DNA of 51,015 bases from Hirudo medicinalis (lineage: Eukaryota; Annelida; Clitellata; Hirudinida; Hirudinidae), in the NCBI GenBank assembly GCA_011800805.1, contig MPNW01000335.1, positions 1-51,015 on the forward strand. The letters run 5' to 3'. Under the pieces are notes generated by a model that had not been told where the DNA came from, did no database searches, and saw only the letters and a program-made list of their open reading frames with translations. The number at the start of each line of letters is the position of its first letter. Position 1 is the first letter of the stretch. Positions 1-11,340 of the stretch are shown one piece after another. The position numbers and the translations under genes were made by a program.

Positions 1-126
1 AATCAGCCTAGCATTCACTTTTGCGGGATATCATTCCGACCAATGACTTATCATGGCACAATCAGATCACCATGACAACCACCCACTCGATTTCCCATTC
101 ATTCACTTAATCATTAATTAATTAAT

Positions 127-265
127 TCATTCATTCACTCACTCACTCACTCACTCACTCACTCACTCACTCACTCACTCATTCACTCACTCACTCACTC
201 ACTCACTCACTCACTCACTCACTCACTCATTCACTCACTCACTCACTCACTCACTCACTCACTCG
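127..265. repeat. (CTCA)n tetranucleotide microsatellite
   Basis: About 140 bases of nearly pure CTCA/ACTC units interrupted by two ATTC variants. The reverse complement of the unit (TGAG) recurs at about 1147-1192. Confidence 0.95.
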
Positions 266-1059
266 GCCAGCCAGGTATAACATCACCATCTCCGTCCGCA
301 TGTAGCAAACTCCAGTCTTGCATCCTACTTTTACCAGTGGGAAGAGCCCTCTGGCGGTTTGTTTTGAAATTAATTTCCTCGCAACCGAATTAAGTCTCAT
401 ATCGTTCGATGCTGTTCGGCGAGGCGGACAATTCCCGTCTGTCTCGTTTCGTGATCTCTGTTCGAGTCTCTCGCGATGTGTCGCTACGTGTCGCTGCTTG
501 TAGCTGCGTGTCGCTGTCTGTAGCTGATAGACGTTATAAGTTATCGAAAGGTGCTCTGTAATCCTGAAAGTCTATAAAGCTATCTCTAGGTGTTGAAAGT
601 GGTCGGTTTGAGCTAAGACTTCCGGTAAATTTGAAGTATGAACAATATTGAACTCCGTGGTAGAAGTCGCTACGAGTCGCTCATTACAGCCGTCTGAGGC
701 CGATTACAGGCTCTCGTGCTGATAATGATCTCCTTAATTACGTCGATGAAATCTGTTTTAAATCCGCCTCAGAACAGCAGATACTCTCCTCTTCTCCGGT
801 TAAAAACGAAAAAACAACAAAACCAGGCAATCGAATGATCATCAAAATGAATTTTTAAACTCAAACAAATCCCTTCCTCTTCCGAGTGACGATTTCGAGT
901 AGGCAGTCGAGCCTGGAAAAGAACTTTTTCCGGACATTCCGGCAGCCAGTGAAGCGTGACGGGGTCACGCTGGAGTCGTGTCAGGCCGTGTACATCTCTT
1001 TTCCATCCTCCGGATTGCCGGCTAAAAGCGAGTAACTCCATTCCGGAGAGGAGGAATGA

Positions 1060-1260
1060 AGGAAGAAAAAGTGAATGAGCAAGTTAATGGGTGACTGAGT
1101 GATTGAGTGAACGTGTGGATGAGTGGGTGAGCGAGTGAGAGTATGGTGAGTGAGTGAGTGAGTGAGTGAGTGAGTGAGTGAGTGAGTGAGTGACTGGGCT
1201 GGGAATTAGTGAATGGGTAGAGGAATGAATGAGTAGGTGAGTGAATTGATGAGCGGACAA
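1060..1260. repeat. (TGAG)n tetranucleotide microsatellite, degenerate flanks
   Basis: A pure (GAGT)n core lies at about 1147-1192 inside a longer degraded stretch of gagtgantgag-like units. It is the inverted counterpart of the CTCA array at 127-265. Confidence 0.9.
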
Positions 1261-3260
1261 GTAATAAGACCGATACTCAAATAAATTAATTTACCACTCA
1301 ATTATTACGTCATGTTACGTTGAGTTGAGTTGATAAATTAATTCCAAAACAACCTAAAAAAAGTTTTTCAAACACTCCGAAATAACGTAAATAAATTGTT
1401 TTTCTCTCCGTTGCTGCTACTGTTTTTCCTGACCTCAGGTTTTTCAAACCTCTCACGAACTTTGTCGCGAGCGCCGACGATTGTTAAATGTTGGTGATGA
1501 TGATGATGCTGCTGCTGCTGATGATGATGCTGGCAAACATCAGTCGTGTCCTGCTCAATGGGAAACAAATGCAAACACAACTCCCTCTTCATCTTCATCT
1601 TCCGCTCCGATTCTGGGCTCCCATTGGTCGTCACTTTTGTTGAATCTGAGCTCTAAAAATAGAACGGGACGTCACAAGGACAGGGGCTTCTGAACCCTGG
1701 TGGCGGCCTTTACCCCAAACCGTGGCTCCTACCACTTCTTTAACCTCCGCCAATTTTTGTGAATTAAAAATTTGTGACAAAACAATATCGGGTGGTTATG
1801 GACTGTTGGGGATTCCGATGTGGCCAGTTAATTGTGGTCATTACAAGTTTGGGGGTGCTGGGAGTCGAAAGGAGGGTTTATGTAGCTGTTAGTATTTCTA
1901 TGAGTATTTTTAAGTGATTCTAGATGTTTGTTTGGATATTTTCACGTCGATCTTCAAGATGTCATAAATAGTGAGCCAGTGACGGGAATGGTCATTAATA
2001 AATTGAACACCTTCGTTGCGTAAACTTTAAATTTTCGCTTATTTTTTAATGTCAGCCGACTTTTTTTGCCCTTCAAATTTGATGACGAGAAGAAAACTAT
2101 CTCTGGCAAAGTCTCATTCAAAAAACTCAGACATACTTCTGCACGCTTAGAGCGAGAAGAACAGATACACCAAGGAGAACTGAAGACGTGAGCAAGTGGC
2201 AACCAAAATGACAGACAAGCAGACAGAGAGACAAATAAGGAGACAGATCGACCGGTGGCCGACAATCCCGGTATCAAATGACCGCCGGCCTGGCTAATTG
2301 ACGGTGTTTCCGATGTGCGTGTCGCTCAATTGTGCGCTTTCAAATGGAGCGCCAAAATGTCAACATCTGGGAACATGATTGATGACGATGCGCCGCTTTG
2401 TGAATCCAGAATTTCCCGCTTTCAATCGTAATGCCGTCTGCATTAGCACGTAATGGAGACTCGAAAACCCGCGAACCGGCTTACGTTCAATGGACAAATC
2501 CCGGGGATTTTTCAACCGGTGATTATCGCCGGTTGACGTATCTGCCGTTGGTGTAATCACCGAGGAAATTGCGCCCCGAGCGACGCGAATCCAGCTGGAG
2601 AGATATGCTTGAGCCTGCGTTTTTGGCACCGACGAGGCCGAGCATCCACTCCGGCAAAGGGTCGTCCTCCTCGGCCTCTCTTGTAAAGTGTTATCTATGC
2701 CGACGGTTTTTGAGACCGGTGCCAAGATCGCTTTCCGTGCGCCGTCCGCTCACCGTGTTAAATCTTTTTGTTTTTGATCTTTTTTTTAAATTACAATATA
2801 TTATAATTAGTTGCTTGGTTGGGAAAATAAAGTTTTTAGTGGGAAAAAAGAGAGAATAATATCTGACGTGCGTAAGTTGACTCAGAGACATGCTTTAAAA
2901 TTGCGTCAGTCAACTGGTGCTGAATTTTTATTGCCTGCATTAAGCACTACATTAGCCATGATGCTGTGTATTTACCGTCATCGTCGTCATCATCATCATC
3001 ATCGTCATTATTCATCGTCGTCACCGTCATAAGCTCTGTCAACAACGTTACAAACAATTGGAGTCTTGGTACTTTTGTCTTTACACCGAGGGCAAAACAA
3101 TGGTTCTAATAAAACAATTAATTAATAACAATTTAAAAAAAAAAGATTACAAGATCGTTTATTTCAAACAGGAGACTTGGCGAAAGCATTGTCTAAAACA
3201 CTCCCAACATTCGACAGCAACAAACAGCAACGGCAGAGACAACAGAAGAACATACAACCA

Positions 3261-3305
3261 ACCAAACAAACAAACAAACAAACAAACAAACAAACAAACA
3301 AACAG
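3261..3305. repeat. (AAAC)n microsatellite just 5' of the protocadherin start
   Basis: About ten tandem AAAC units lie some 55 bases before the predicted start codon, followed by a (TCATCG)n tract. If the transcript starts upstream, these lie in its 5' untranslated region. Confidence 0.85.
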
Positions 3306-3358
3306 ACAATCATTTAATCATTCGTCATCATCGTCATCGTCATCATCAACGACCCAAA

Positions 3359-4373
3359 ATGATCCATCACTGTCTCTTCCTCTTCCTCCCCTTCTTCATC
3401 ATCGTCCACCTTTTTTCCACCTCACTCCACCGCGTGGGCGGACAGCTCATCTACACCATCGAAGAAGAAACTGAAACCGGTCATCTCGTCGGGAATCTGC
3501 TGGTCGACTCCCAGCTGGATCAGAGGTACTCCAAGGAGGTCCTGCGAAGCTTTCGCTTTCGATTTCTGTCGATGCCGTCGGTCAATTTTCTGGCCGTCGA
3601 CGAGTCCAGCGGCAACCTGCTGACGACTGCGCGGGTCGACAGAGAGGCCATCTGCCAAAATGGTCCGCAGCATTTGAACAGGGTCAAAAGGAGTCAAGAT
3701 GCCCGAATCCTTAGACTGGACAAATCCGCCCAGGACAACAACACCGACGACAGGGACGCCTGTGTGGTGCAGGTGGATGTGGCGGTCCAGCCCTTGGAGC
3801 ACTTCCGGGTCATTCGGTGCTCCATACGTATTCAGGATATCAACGACAACTCGCCCACTTTCCAGCCCAAGCAACTCGTGCATGAACTTCTTGAATCTTC
3901 ACAACTTGGAACTGGGTTTGTCATTCCGTCTGCCAAAGACCTAGATGAAGGGCGGTTCGGCATTGCCGGGTATTTGTTGGAAGTTGAGGACCCAAGAGAT
4001 GACAAGTTTGGATTGAAGGTGAGCTCGATATAGGTAGGAATCGAACCCGTTTGGTCAGGGTTTATTTAAATTTTTAATGCGAATATAAGTACTTACTTAA
4101 TGTAATTAACTTAATATTATGTTTATATTATTAATAAAATTAATATTAATTAACGTAATTAAGTAATTATGTAATAATACAGATATTATTTTAATTTTCA
4201 TGAAATGTTCAATTTTTAATCGAGACATTTCTAAATATTAACAATTATCGACTCATTTGTTACAGTTTTCAGTCTTATAAGAACATCAAAAAATCCCATT
4301 AAACTTAAAACAATTTCACTAATTAAATCAAACTAATTGATCCAATTAATATTAATAATAATAATATTAATAG

Positions 4374-4405
<32 letters not shown>

Positions 4406-7352
4406 CTATTTATTCATGCATTGATTTATAACCACCGACTTAAAATATTATTCTAATAACCCAACCAATTAAATCACAAATCAATCAATCAGTCAATCAA
4501 TACATCAATCAATAAATCAAGTGAGAAATTAATTAATTCGTTAATAGATTAATTTAATAATTCGTCGGTGATTAATTACTCAAGTAATTAATTAGTAACA
4601 ACAAGCTTACAAACACGAGCACAAACAACAACAACATTACAAAACAAGCTACGGTCAACAAATCACCTTCAGACGCTGACAAAGATGGACGGCTCAGCTG
4701 AGGTCAGACTGATCCTCATGAAGAGTCTGGATAAGGAGACCAAGGACTCTCACACTTGCAAAGTCTTGGCTTACGATGGCGGGAATCCCCAAAGAAATGG
4801 GACACTCGAGGTGAGGGGGCTGAACGCGATTGGCACGTCGTATCTAGGTCAGCCTCGTCCTTGTGTGTTTCATATCGATGGTGATGATGAAGACGACGAC
4901 GACGACGATGACGATGACGATGACGATGATGGTGATGGTGATGATGATGATGATGGTGATGATAGTGATGGTGATAATTGATAATAAATAAATAAATTAT
5001 TATAATTAGCATAAACGATATAATTGATACAATTGATACAATACATAATGTGCTACATTTAATTAACATGGCTGAGTGATTGATTGATTGATTGATTATT
5101 CACAGGTAACAGTGGTTGTAGTCGATTGTAACGACAACGCCCCCATCTTCGAACTCCCAATCTACGAGGTTCGGTTGACCGAAAACTCACCTTTGGAAAC
5201 TGTGGTACTCAGGATACTGGCTCATGATGCTGACTCCGGTATCAAATTAAAAATAAAACATTCTATTATTTATTATAACCACATTTATTATGATAATTAG
5301 TTCAAATCACCTTCACTTTATTACTATTATTGTTAGCGGAATGCCTAATTAAAACTTGATTAATTGGTGATAATTGACGTAATCATTATTATTATTATTA
5401 TTAATATTATTATTATTATATTATTAATATTTAAACAGGCATTATTCACAAAACGATTATAATTATCGCTTTATTTAAAAATACTTAATGCTCAAGTTGA
5501 CCACTCAATTTCATAAGAACCACTTAAAACGAAATATCGAAAATGTAAATAAGGGAAACATAATTCAATAATACCATTAAAAACGTCAACAACAATAACA
5601 AAAATATAATTTTTATAAAAAAATATATATATATATAGAAAATAAAATAAAAATTTTTAAAACAACAAAGGCCTAAACGGAGAAATAGTCTACGGGTTCG
5701 CAGCCAGCACGAAGTCCATGCACGGCAATCAGTTCCAGGTCAACCCGAGGTCAGGCGAGGTCAAGGTCATAGGGTCAGTGGACCATGAAGTAAGTCACGT
5801 GTGCCACCTCATTGTCACGGCTACGGACAGAGGAAATCCTCCTCTCCAGTCGGAAGTTCCGGTCAAAGTCAGTTGGAGACGAGCTGGAATATTTTAAGGG
5901 TCAATGATGATGATGATGATGACGGTGGTGGTGATGATGATGATGATGATGATAATGATGACGACGACGACGATGATGATGGTCATACTTTGAGAGTTTC
6001 CAGAAAAGCTTGGCTTATATGGTTAAACTTAATGACCTGTAATCATTACATTTACGATAATAGGTTTATTAAGGCTCATTAATAATTATTGTTACAAACT
6101 AGTATTGTTATACATAGTTATAGCTTAGCAATAAAACTTCGAAACGTCTTTGCAATTAATAATAACCGCTTAATATTACAATAAATCCATTGACTTGATG
6201 GCAAACGTTAAACCACTCTCTAAAATCACTCTTCCGACAACTCTCTCTCTCTCTCCAATTCTTCAAGCTCACCATCGATGACGTCAACGACAACAGGCCT
6301 TCCATCGTCATCAACACCCTCTTCCAGGCAAACACGGACTCTGCCAACGTCACGGAGAATGCCGAACCCGGTACGTTTGTCGGCCACGTGATCGGCAGCG
6401 ACGCCGATTCGGGCAGCAACGGTCGTTTCAACTGCAGTTTGACCGGTGGCGAAGCCTTCTATGAGCAGCATTCGAGCTCGGCTGACGGCGCCGACCACGG
6501 ATGGACGAGCAGACGAGTCGAACACTTCCGGCTAAGGAGAATGTTCAATGGGGAGTACAACATCATCACCTCGACACCGATCGACCGGGAGAGCGTGGGT
6601 CGTGGAAAAAACTGCCGACGCTCGTCATTGTCATCGTCGTCGGAGGTGGAGGAGGTGGAGGATGACGACGATTCCGTCTGCTTCCAGTTGAACGTGGTAT
6701 GCCAAGACCATGGTGCACCCAGCCTCCGTTCTGACAAACTCCTCCAGGTGACGGTGACAGATGCCAACGACAACGCCCCCATCTTTAGCAAGAACGTTTA
6801 TCGTATCGAAGTATTCGAAAACACTCCGCTCGGATTTCCATTTGCCAGCGTTTTGGCCACAGATGCCGATTCTGGAGACAATGGACGCATTACCTATTCT
6901 CTTGTTCCTTCGAATAAGGCTGGTTCTGGCAAGGGTTTGAACTCTGANACACTCCGCTCGGATTTCCATTTGCCAGCGTTTTGGCCACAGATGCCGATTC
7001 TGGAGACAATGGACGCATTACCTATTCTCTTGTTCCTTCGAATAAGGCTGGTTCTGGCAAGGGTTTGAACTCTGAAGGTCGTGAAGGGAACAGATCGTCG
7101 TCGTCGTCGTCATCGTTTGATGGGATGATGATGATGTTTTCCATTGATTCCAGCACTGGAGAGCTGAGTGCTGTCAGGACGGTGGACCATGAGGCGGTCA
7201 AAAGTGCTGTCTTGCAGGTCGTTAGAGGTCTATTTTAAGGATTTAATAATGGTGGAGTTTACCGTAATTACTATAGTAAATTGTTTGATGATAACTATTA
7301 AATATTATTATTATTACTACTGTTGTTATTGTTACTGTTATTATTATTGTTG

Positions 7353-7384
<32 letters not shown>

Positions 7385-9068
7385 TGTGGTGAAATTGTAA
7401 ATTTATTTAGTTATTCTAAGAATTAGCACCTCGTTTATTAAACGTCATCCAATTTCCTATTTAATTTTATTTAGTTTACATTTTTTCTTCATTTATTTTT
7501 TTATGTCCGTCTTAAAAAAAAGAAGAAACAAACCAGAATTTAAAGGTTATCCACACAAATAAATAAATAAATGCATAATAAATAATAAATCTTCAAAACA
7601 CCCCACCCCTTCCCGCGTCAAAGGTGGTTGCCAATGACAACGGAAACCCCAAACTTTCCACGGTGGCAACGATACACCTGAAGATTCTCGACGTCAACGA
7701 TCAACCACCTGTTTTCGCTTCCGGCGTCTTCCGCTTCCGACTGGAGGAAAACCGGCCCAAGAATACTGAGGTCGGGCGGGTCATTGCGGTCGACAGGGAT
7801 TCCCCGCCCTACAACAAGTTTCGCTTTCAACTTTCATTTTCCGATGGCGTCAGCATCGATGAGCTTTACGGCAGCCGTCAAGTTGAACGAGGGAACGCTT
7901 CAGTCAACCTGCGCCCCGCTCAGTCGCGTTTTGACTTCCACGATGAGCCCACATTTGAAATCGATCCTGAATCCGGAATCATCAGGACTTTGGTCTCTCT
8001 AGATAGGGAGGCAACTCCACAACATGTGCTCGTAATCACCGCCCTTGATAGTAACGACCACAGACTGTCATCTACCGCCACAGTTCTTGTCATCGTCGAC
8101 GACGTCAATGACAACCCCCCTCAGTTTATCTACCCTTCCACCCCTACGGCCACTTTCATCCACTCTGAACCCCTCCTAAAGGGACGCACATTCGTGTCAC
8201 TCTCGGCCAGAGATCCCGATGTTGACAAGAACGGTGAGGTGCGCTACTACATAAACGAGGTTGTCGAAGTGCTCGTGAACAATCGCCAATTTCCAGCGGA
8301 AAATTCATGGTCCACGAAAACCAAATTCATTCAAGATGACGTCCACTTTCCTACGACGTCGACGACGACAAAATCGACAACAACAGTCGTAAACAAAACG
8401 AGGAGGAAAGAGAGCCTCCTCAACTCCTGTGAGAGACAAATTGGCAACGACAACTCTCCAGGAAGTCAGCTATTCATCATCGACCCGAGGATTGGTCGAC
8501 TCACAGCCAACGAAGATTTCTACATCATGAATCCGAAGTCGTTGACTGATTCCAAAGAACTCCAGAATCGGACCTTCGCCATCGAAGTCTTGGCAAAGGA
8601 CTGCGGATACCCCAAGCAGTTGGAGAGTAAGACGACCCTGAATCTGGTTATCGTGAGGAAATCGAGTGCCGATCTCAGGTCAGGGTCACTGGAGTCAAGT
8701 CTCCAATCTGGAAATTCTCTTCTATTCTACGGAAACATAGTTCTCTCTGAGGAAAGTCTTTCCTGGACCTTGGTCTTGTGCGTGGTAACAGCTTCATCGT
8801 CATCATCCTTCTGACCGCCATCACCTTAGTCGGCTGCAGGGGAAACGATAAAGCGGCAAACGCCAGCTCCGTCGGGATGGTAAGGATCCGTGCCAACTCC
8901 ACCACCACCTACACCACCGACGGTTTCAGGACGGCCCTCCTGGAGAAGCGAAGCTGTCAGAGGCCCGGAAATTCCGAAGGGCACGAAGCCAGGAGAACAT
9001 TTGAGAGTCGTTTCAGCTGCTGGAAGGCTGTTTTCAGAATCTGTAGACGCGTTCGTCGTGGTGTGTAG
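3359..9068 (+). CDS. delta-1-type protocadherin, seven cadherin repeats
   Basis: Calcium-dependent cell-adhesion receptor of the protocadherin family. Exons placed: 3359-4018, 4673-4810, 5106-5238, 5671-5867, 6268-7217, 7624-8678, and probably 8792 onward. The start ATG is followed by a hydrophobic signal peptide. Seven extracellular cadherin (EC) repeats follow; the first six end in calcium-binding linkers: DINDNSP, DCNDNAP, DVNDNRP, DANDNAP, DVNDQPP and DVNDNPP. Intermediate motifs such as DADSG and LDRE are also visible. Seven ECs match the PCDH1/7/9/11 architecture. The hydrophobic segment near 8793-8840 should be the membrane span. Reaching it in frame needs a 113-base intron (8679-8791), because the direct reading ends at 8814, so the C-terminus is uncertain. 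The fifth exon contains a 127-base direct duplication around an N (6821-7075) that breaks the frame. Without it the exon is 822 bases and in phase. A good donor at 5790 inside exon 4 could give an alternative form. An AATAAA lies near 9162. Confidence 0.88.
4887..4976 (+). repeat. GAC/GAT trinucleotide tract at an intron start in the protocadherin gene
   Basis: Long GAY-repeat tract about 75 bases after the donor of exon 2 (exon ends at 4810). The open frame through it reads poly-Asp but is intronic, because exon 3 joins in frame at 5106. Confidence 0.85.
5905..5986 (+). repeat. (GAT)n microsatellite in a protocadherin intron
   Basis: Tandem GAT/GAC/GGT units begin about 40 bases after the donor at 5868. 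They lie between exons 4 and 5 and are not coding. Confidence 0.85.
6821..7075 (+). repeat. 127-bp exact direct duplication separated by one N (assembly artefact)
   Basis: Bases 6821-6947 and 6949-7075 match throughout on direct reading, with a single N at 6948. The second copy shifts the cadherin reading frame by 128 bases. Removing one copy restores an uninterrupted EC5 repeat. This is the signature of two contigs joined without merging their overlap. Confidence 0.93.
7296..7385 (+). repeat. (TTA/TTG)n microsatellite in a protocadherin intron
   Basis: Tandem ATT/TGT units between exons ending at 7217 and starting at 7624. The poly-Tyr/Cys open frame there is a by-product of the repeat. Confidence 0.85.
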
Positions 9069-11340
9069 GTGAAAAATCCAGGTGGACATTTTGGAGAGTA
9101 GATGATGATTATCAGACGTTTGTTTCGTGGTCGAAAATGATTTTCAAATGACCATAACAAAATAAAAAATATAATGTCTTTTTACTCTAATAACATTGGT
9201 GATGATGACAAATAGCATTCGATGAGTATTATTCACAATAACGCGTTTTTAAATATTATCACGTTTAAATGTTTTCGTAATTATAATTTGATTCATATTC
9301 TGGTATATTAATATATATTTACTAATATATAATTATATAATAATATATAATATATTTTATCTGCAGAGCTGCAGGGGGGAGGGATGCAAATGCCCAGGGG
9401 CCCGGAAATGTTTGGGGCCCGCCCGGTTTTTAAAGTATTAAAATTACGATCATGATCTTTTTATTTTGCTTTTCCATTACCAAAGTGACGTAACACAGGA
9501 GCCCGAAATTTCTTTCGTCGGCCCTGTTTATCTATAATAACCATATAAATAACTTCTTATTCATTAATAAATAATTATAATAATAACCATCATCATCAAT
9601 TATGAATATTTAATGAGCTGTTGTTGATCCAAAGTGAGTTGTAGGAGACTCATCGATTTTTTTTGTACTATCGTCTTGATGTCTTCTTAAGTCGTCCAAG
9701 TTCGTGTAGTTCGTGGCATGGATTGTGCATTTATTTTTTCATCGAATAAAAAATGACACTTCTTTTTTCTTAATTTCATTTATTAAAAAAATCATTTTTA
9801 ATGGTATGTATATATATATATATAATTATAATTAGAATCAATAAAGTGTCCCACCATAACTACGAGCATTTTAAGGAATGTGTTTGAATCGTCATCTGGC
9901 GAATAAATTGAAATCTATCTTATATTTTAAGCAAACGACTTTTGCGAATGAATTAACAATAAAAGTGAATGATTACTGGAATAATGACATAAAGTGTTGC
10001 TGTTAATAAAGTGTTATTATTATGTGTTATCAATTATAATAATATTATTATTGTTGTTGTTGTTATTATTATTATGATGATTATTATTATTATCATTTGT
10101 TATTATTATTATTCGTTTTAACGAAATAAAATTTTAACTAAAATAAGAATAGTAAAAATAAATGCGATAAAATTTATTAGAAACGCAAAAATATAATAAC
10201 ACGATATCAACATCATTCAACAAAAAGTACTTCAGTGATGTTTAAATAACAGCTACAGGAGCAACTGGTGTATGACCACCAGCTGGAATTGTTACAATGA
10301 TTGTAAACGCCATTGGAATTAGGTCAATAGGTTTTATCAAAAATATCAATTAATTAATTTATTGAAGTCAATTTATTTTACTAGCCATGTGTCAGACAGT
10401 TTATTCAAAATCGTGTCCAGGTTTCTCAAAGCTACCAATAATATGAAGTTGATGAACTAACTTCCTATCCCTTCGCGGAAGAAGGCTTACATTTACGTGC
10501 TTCAAAGCTATTTTTATTTGGGGCTGCCGGCAGCTTACGGCCTGAGAAAGTCTTAGTTGTTCGTCAATTTCGAATTATGTGTACATTTATACCAGTTATG
10601 TGGATGATGGTGCTTGCTTTCTGGTTTAACGTAGCTTGTTTATCAAAAGCCCTGGATAGGCGCCAACTGGCTTTAAGCTTACACTCTGGGGCCTTTACTA
10701 CTTTTTTTTATTACAGGGCGCTTTGACAACTTGTCTGATAATGAAAGCTTTTGGGCTGTCCATAAACGGCGTCTTTAACATAAAAGGAAAATAGTCGAGA
10801 AATGATTTTGCAATGGACTAGCGACAAAGTTGATAATCCGCAGGGTTCTTTTCCAGAAATTGCGAAGTTTATGAAACTCTTTTTTTCCTAGTTTCAAATT
10901 CCTGAGTCTTACCCTTGGTGGATGTTTGATAACATATACGGATTGCTACTTGTGAAACAAACATTTTAAATAAACATTTGGTTTTCAAAATAGCCTTTTA
11001 GGCATAATGGAACCTTATTGCTACTAAAACGCTATTGTAGATTTTTGAGATAAGAAAGTAAACTTTCAAAGGTTTTTAAATAATGTATTAAAATATAATA
11101 AAATTCTAATAAAACTTAGATTTGTTAGACAAATTTTTCCAAGCATTTTTGACACGAGTAAACAAGGGTCGTGTCGCTTTTAATTTATATCCTCACGTGC
11201 TTTTGCGCAACAATATTTGCGCTTGAAAACAAGTTTTTGGGGGCCGAGTGGGTCGAGGACTGTGTTCAAATTAGCTTCATAATTTCAGAAAAGTTCTTTA
11301 TTTCATTTGAAGCGTTTGAACTGAAGTGCCGACGGCCGAC
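9069..11340. other. intergenic AT-rich DNA between protocadherin and LARP6
   Basis: Probable protocadherin 3' untranslated region (AATAAA near 9162), then AT-rich DNA with short ATT/TTG tracts (about 10040-10110). A GC-rich patch at 9361-9520 stands out. No coding gene is seen. The stretch just before 11341 should include the LARP6 promoter and leader. Confidence 0.6.
9361..9520. other. GC-rich island with repeated GGGCCC-like motifs, possible dispersed-repeat remnant
   Basis: A compositional outlier in an AT-rich spacer, with three GGGCCC/GGCCC-like motifs within about 60 bases and another pair near 9500-9525. It has no open frame and no clear terminal repeats. It could be a degraded mobile-element fragment, but nothing identifies the element. 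Confidence 0.3.

Larger units (their letters stand above)
1..3358. other. repeat-rich region upstream of the protocadherin gene
   Basis: No convincing coding gene is seen here. The open frames are short, lack family similarity, and several are produced by repeats. The region holds tetranucleotide arrays, short trinucleotide tracts (about 1490-1530 and 2979-3030) and two GC-richer patches (about 400-1040 and 2280-2760). These patches could contain the promoter or untranslated exons of the protocadherin starting at 3359, but nothing in the sequence proves this. Confidence 0.5.

Noticed and set aside
127..265. CRISPR-like regular repeat array
   Set aside because: Uninterrupted four-base units without spacers in a eukaryotic genome; it is a microsatellite.
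481..535. Repeated gtcgct/gtagct motifs as a possible tRNA or structured RNA
   Set aside because: No cloverleaf can be drawn and there is no A/B box pair; it looks like a degenerate short repeat.
769..1041. 90-codon minus-strand frame
   Set aside because: No recognisable domain, no start context or splice partners, and it sits beside repeats.
2360..2859. Overlapping open frames on both strands in a GC-richer patch
   Set aside because: No family signature, no matching neighbouring exons, and no consistent splice structure; treated as chance frames, possibly within an untranslated or regulatory region.
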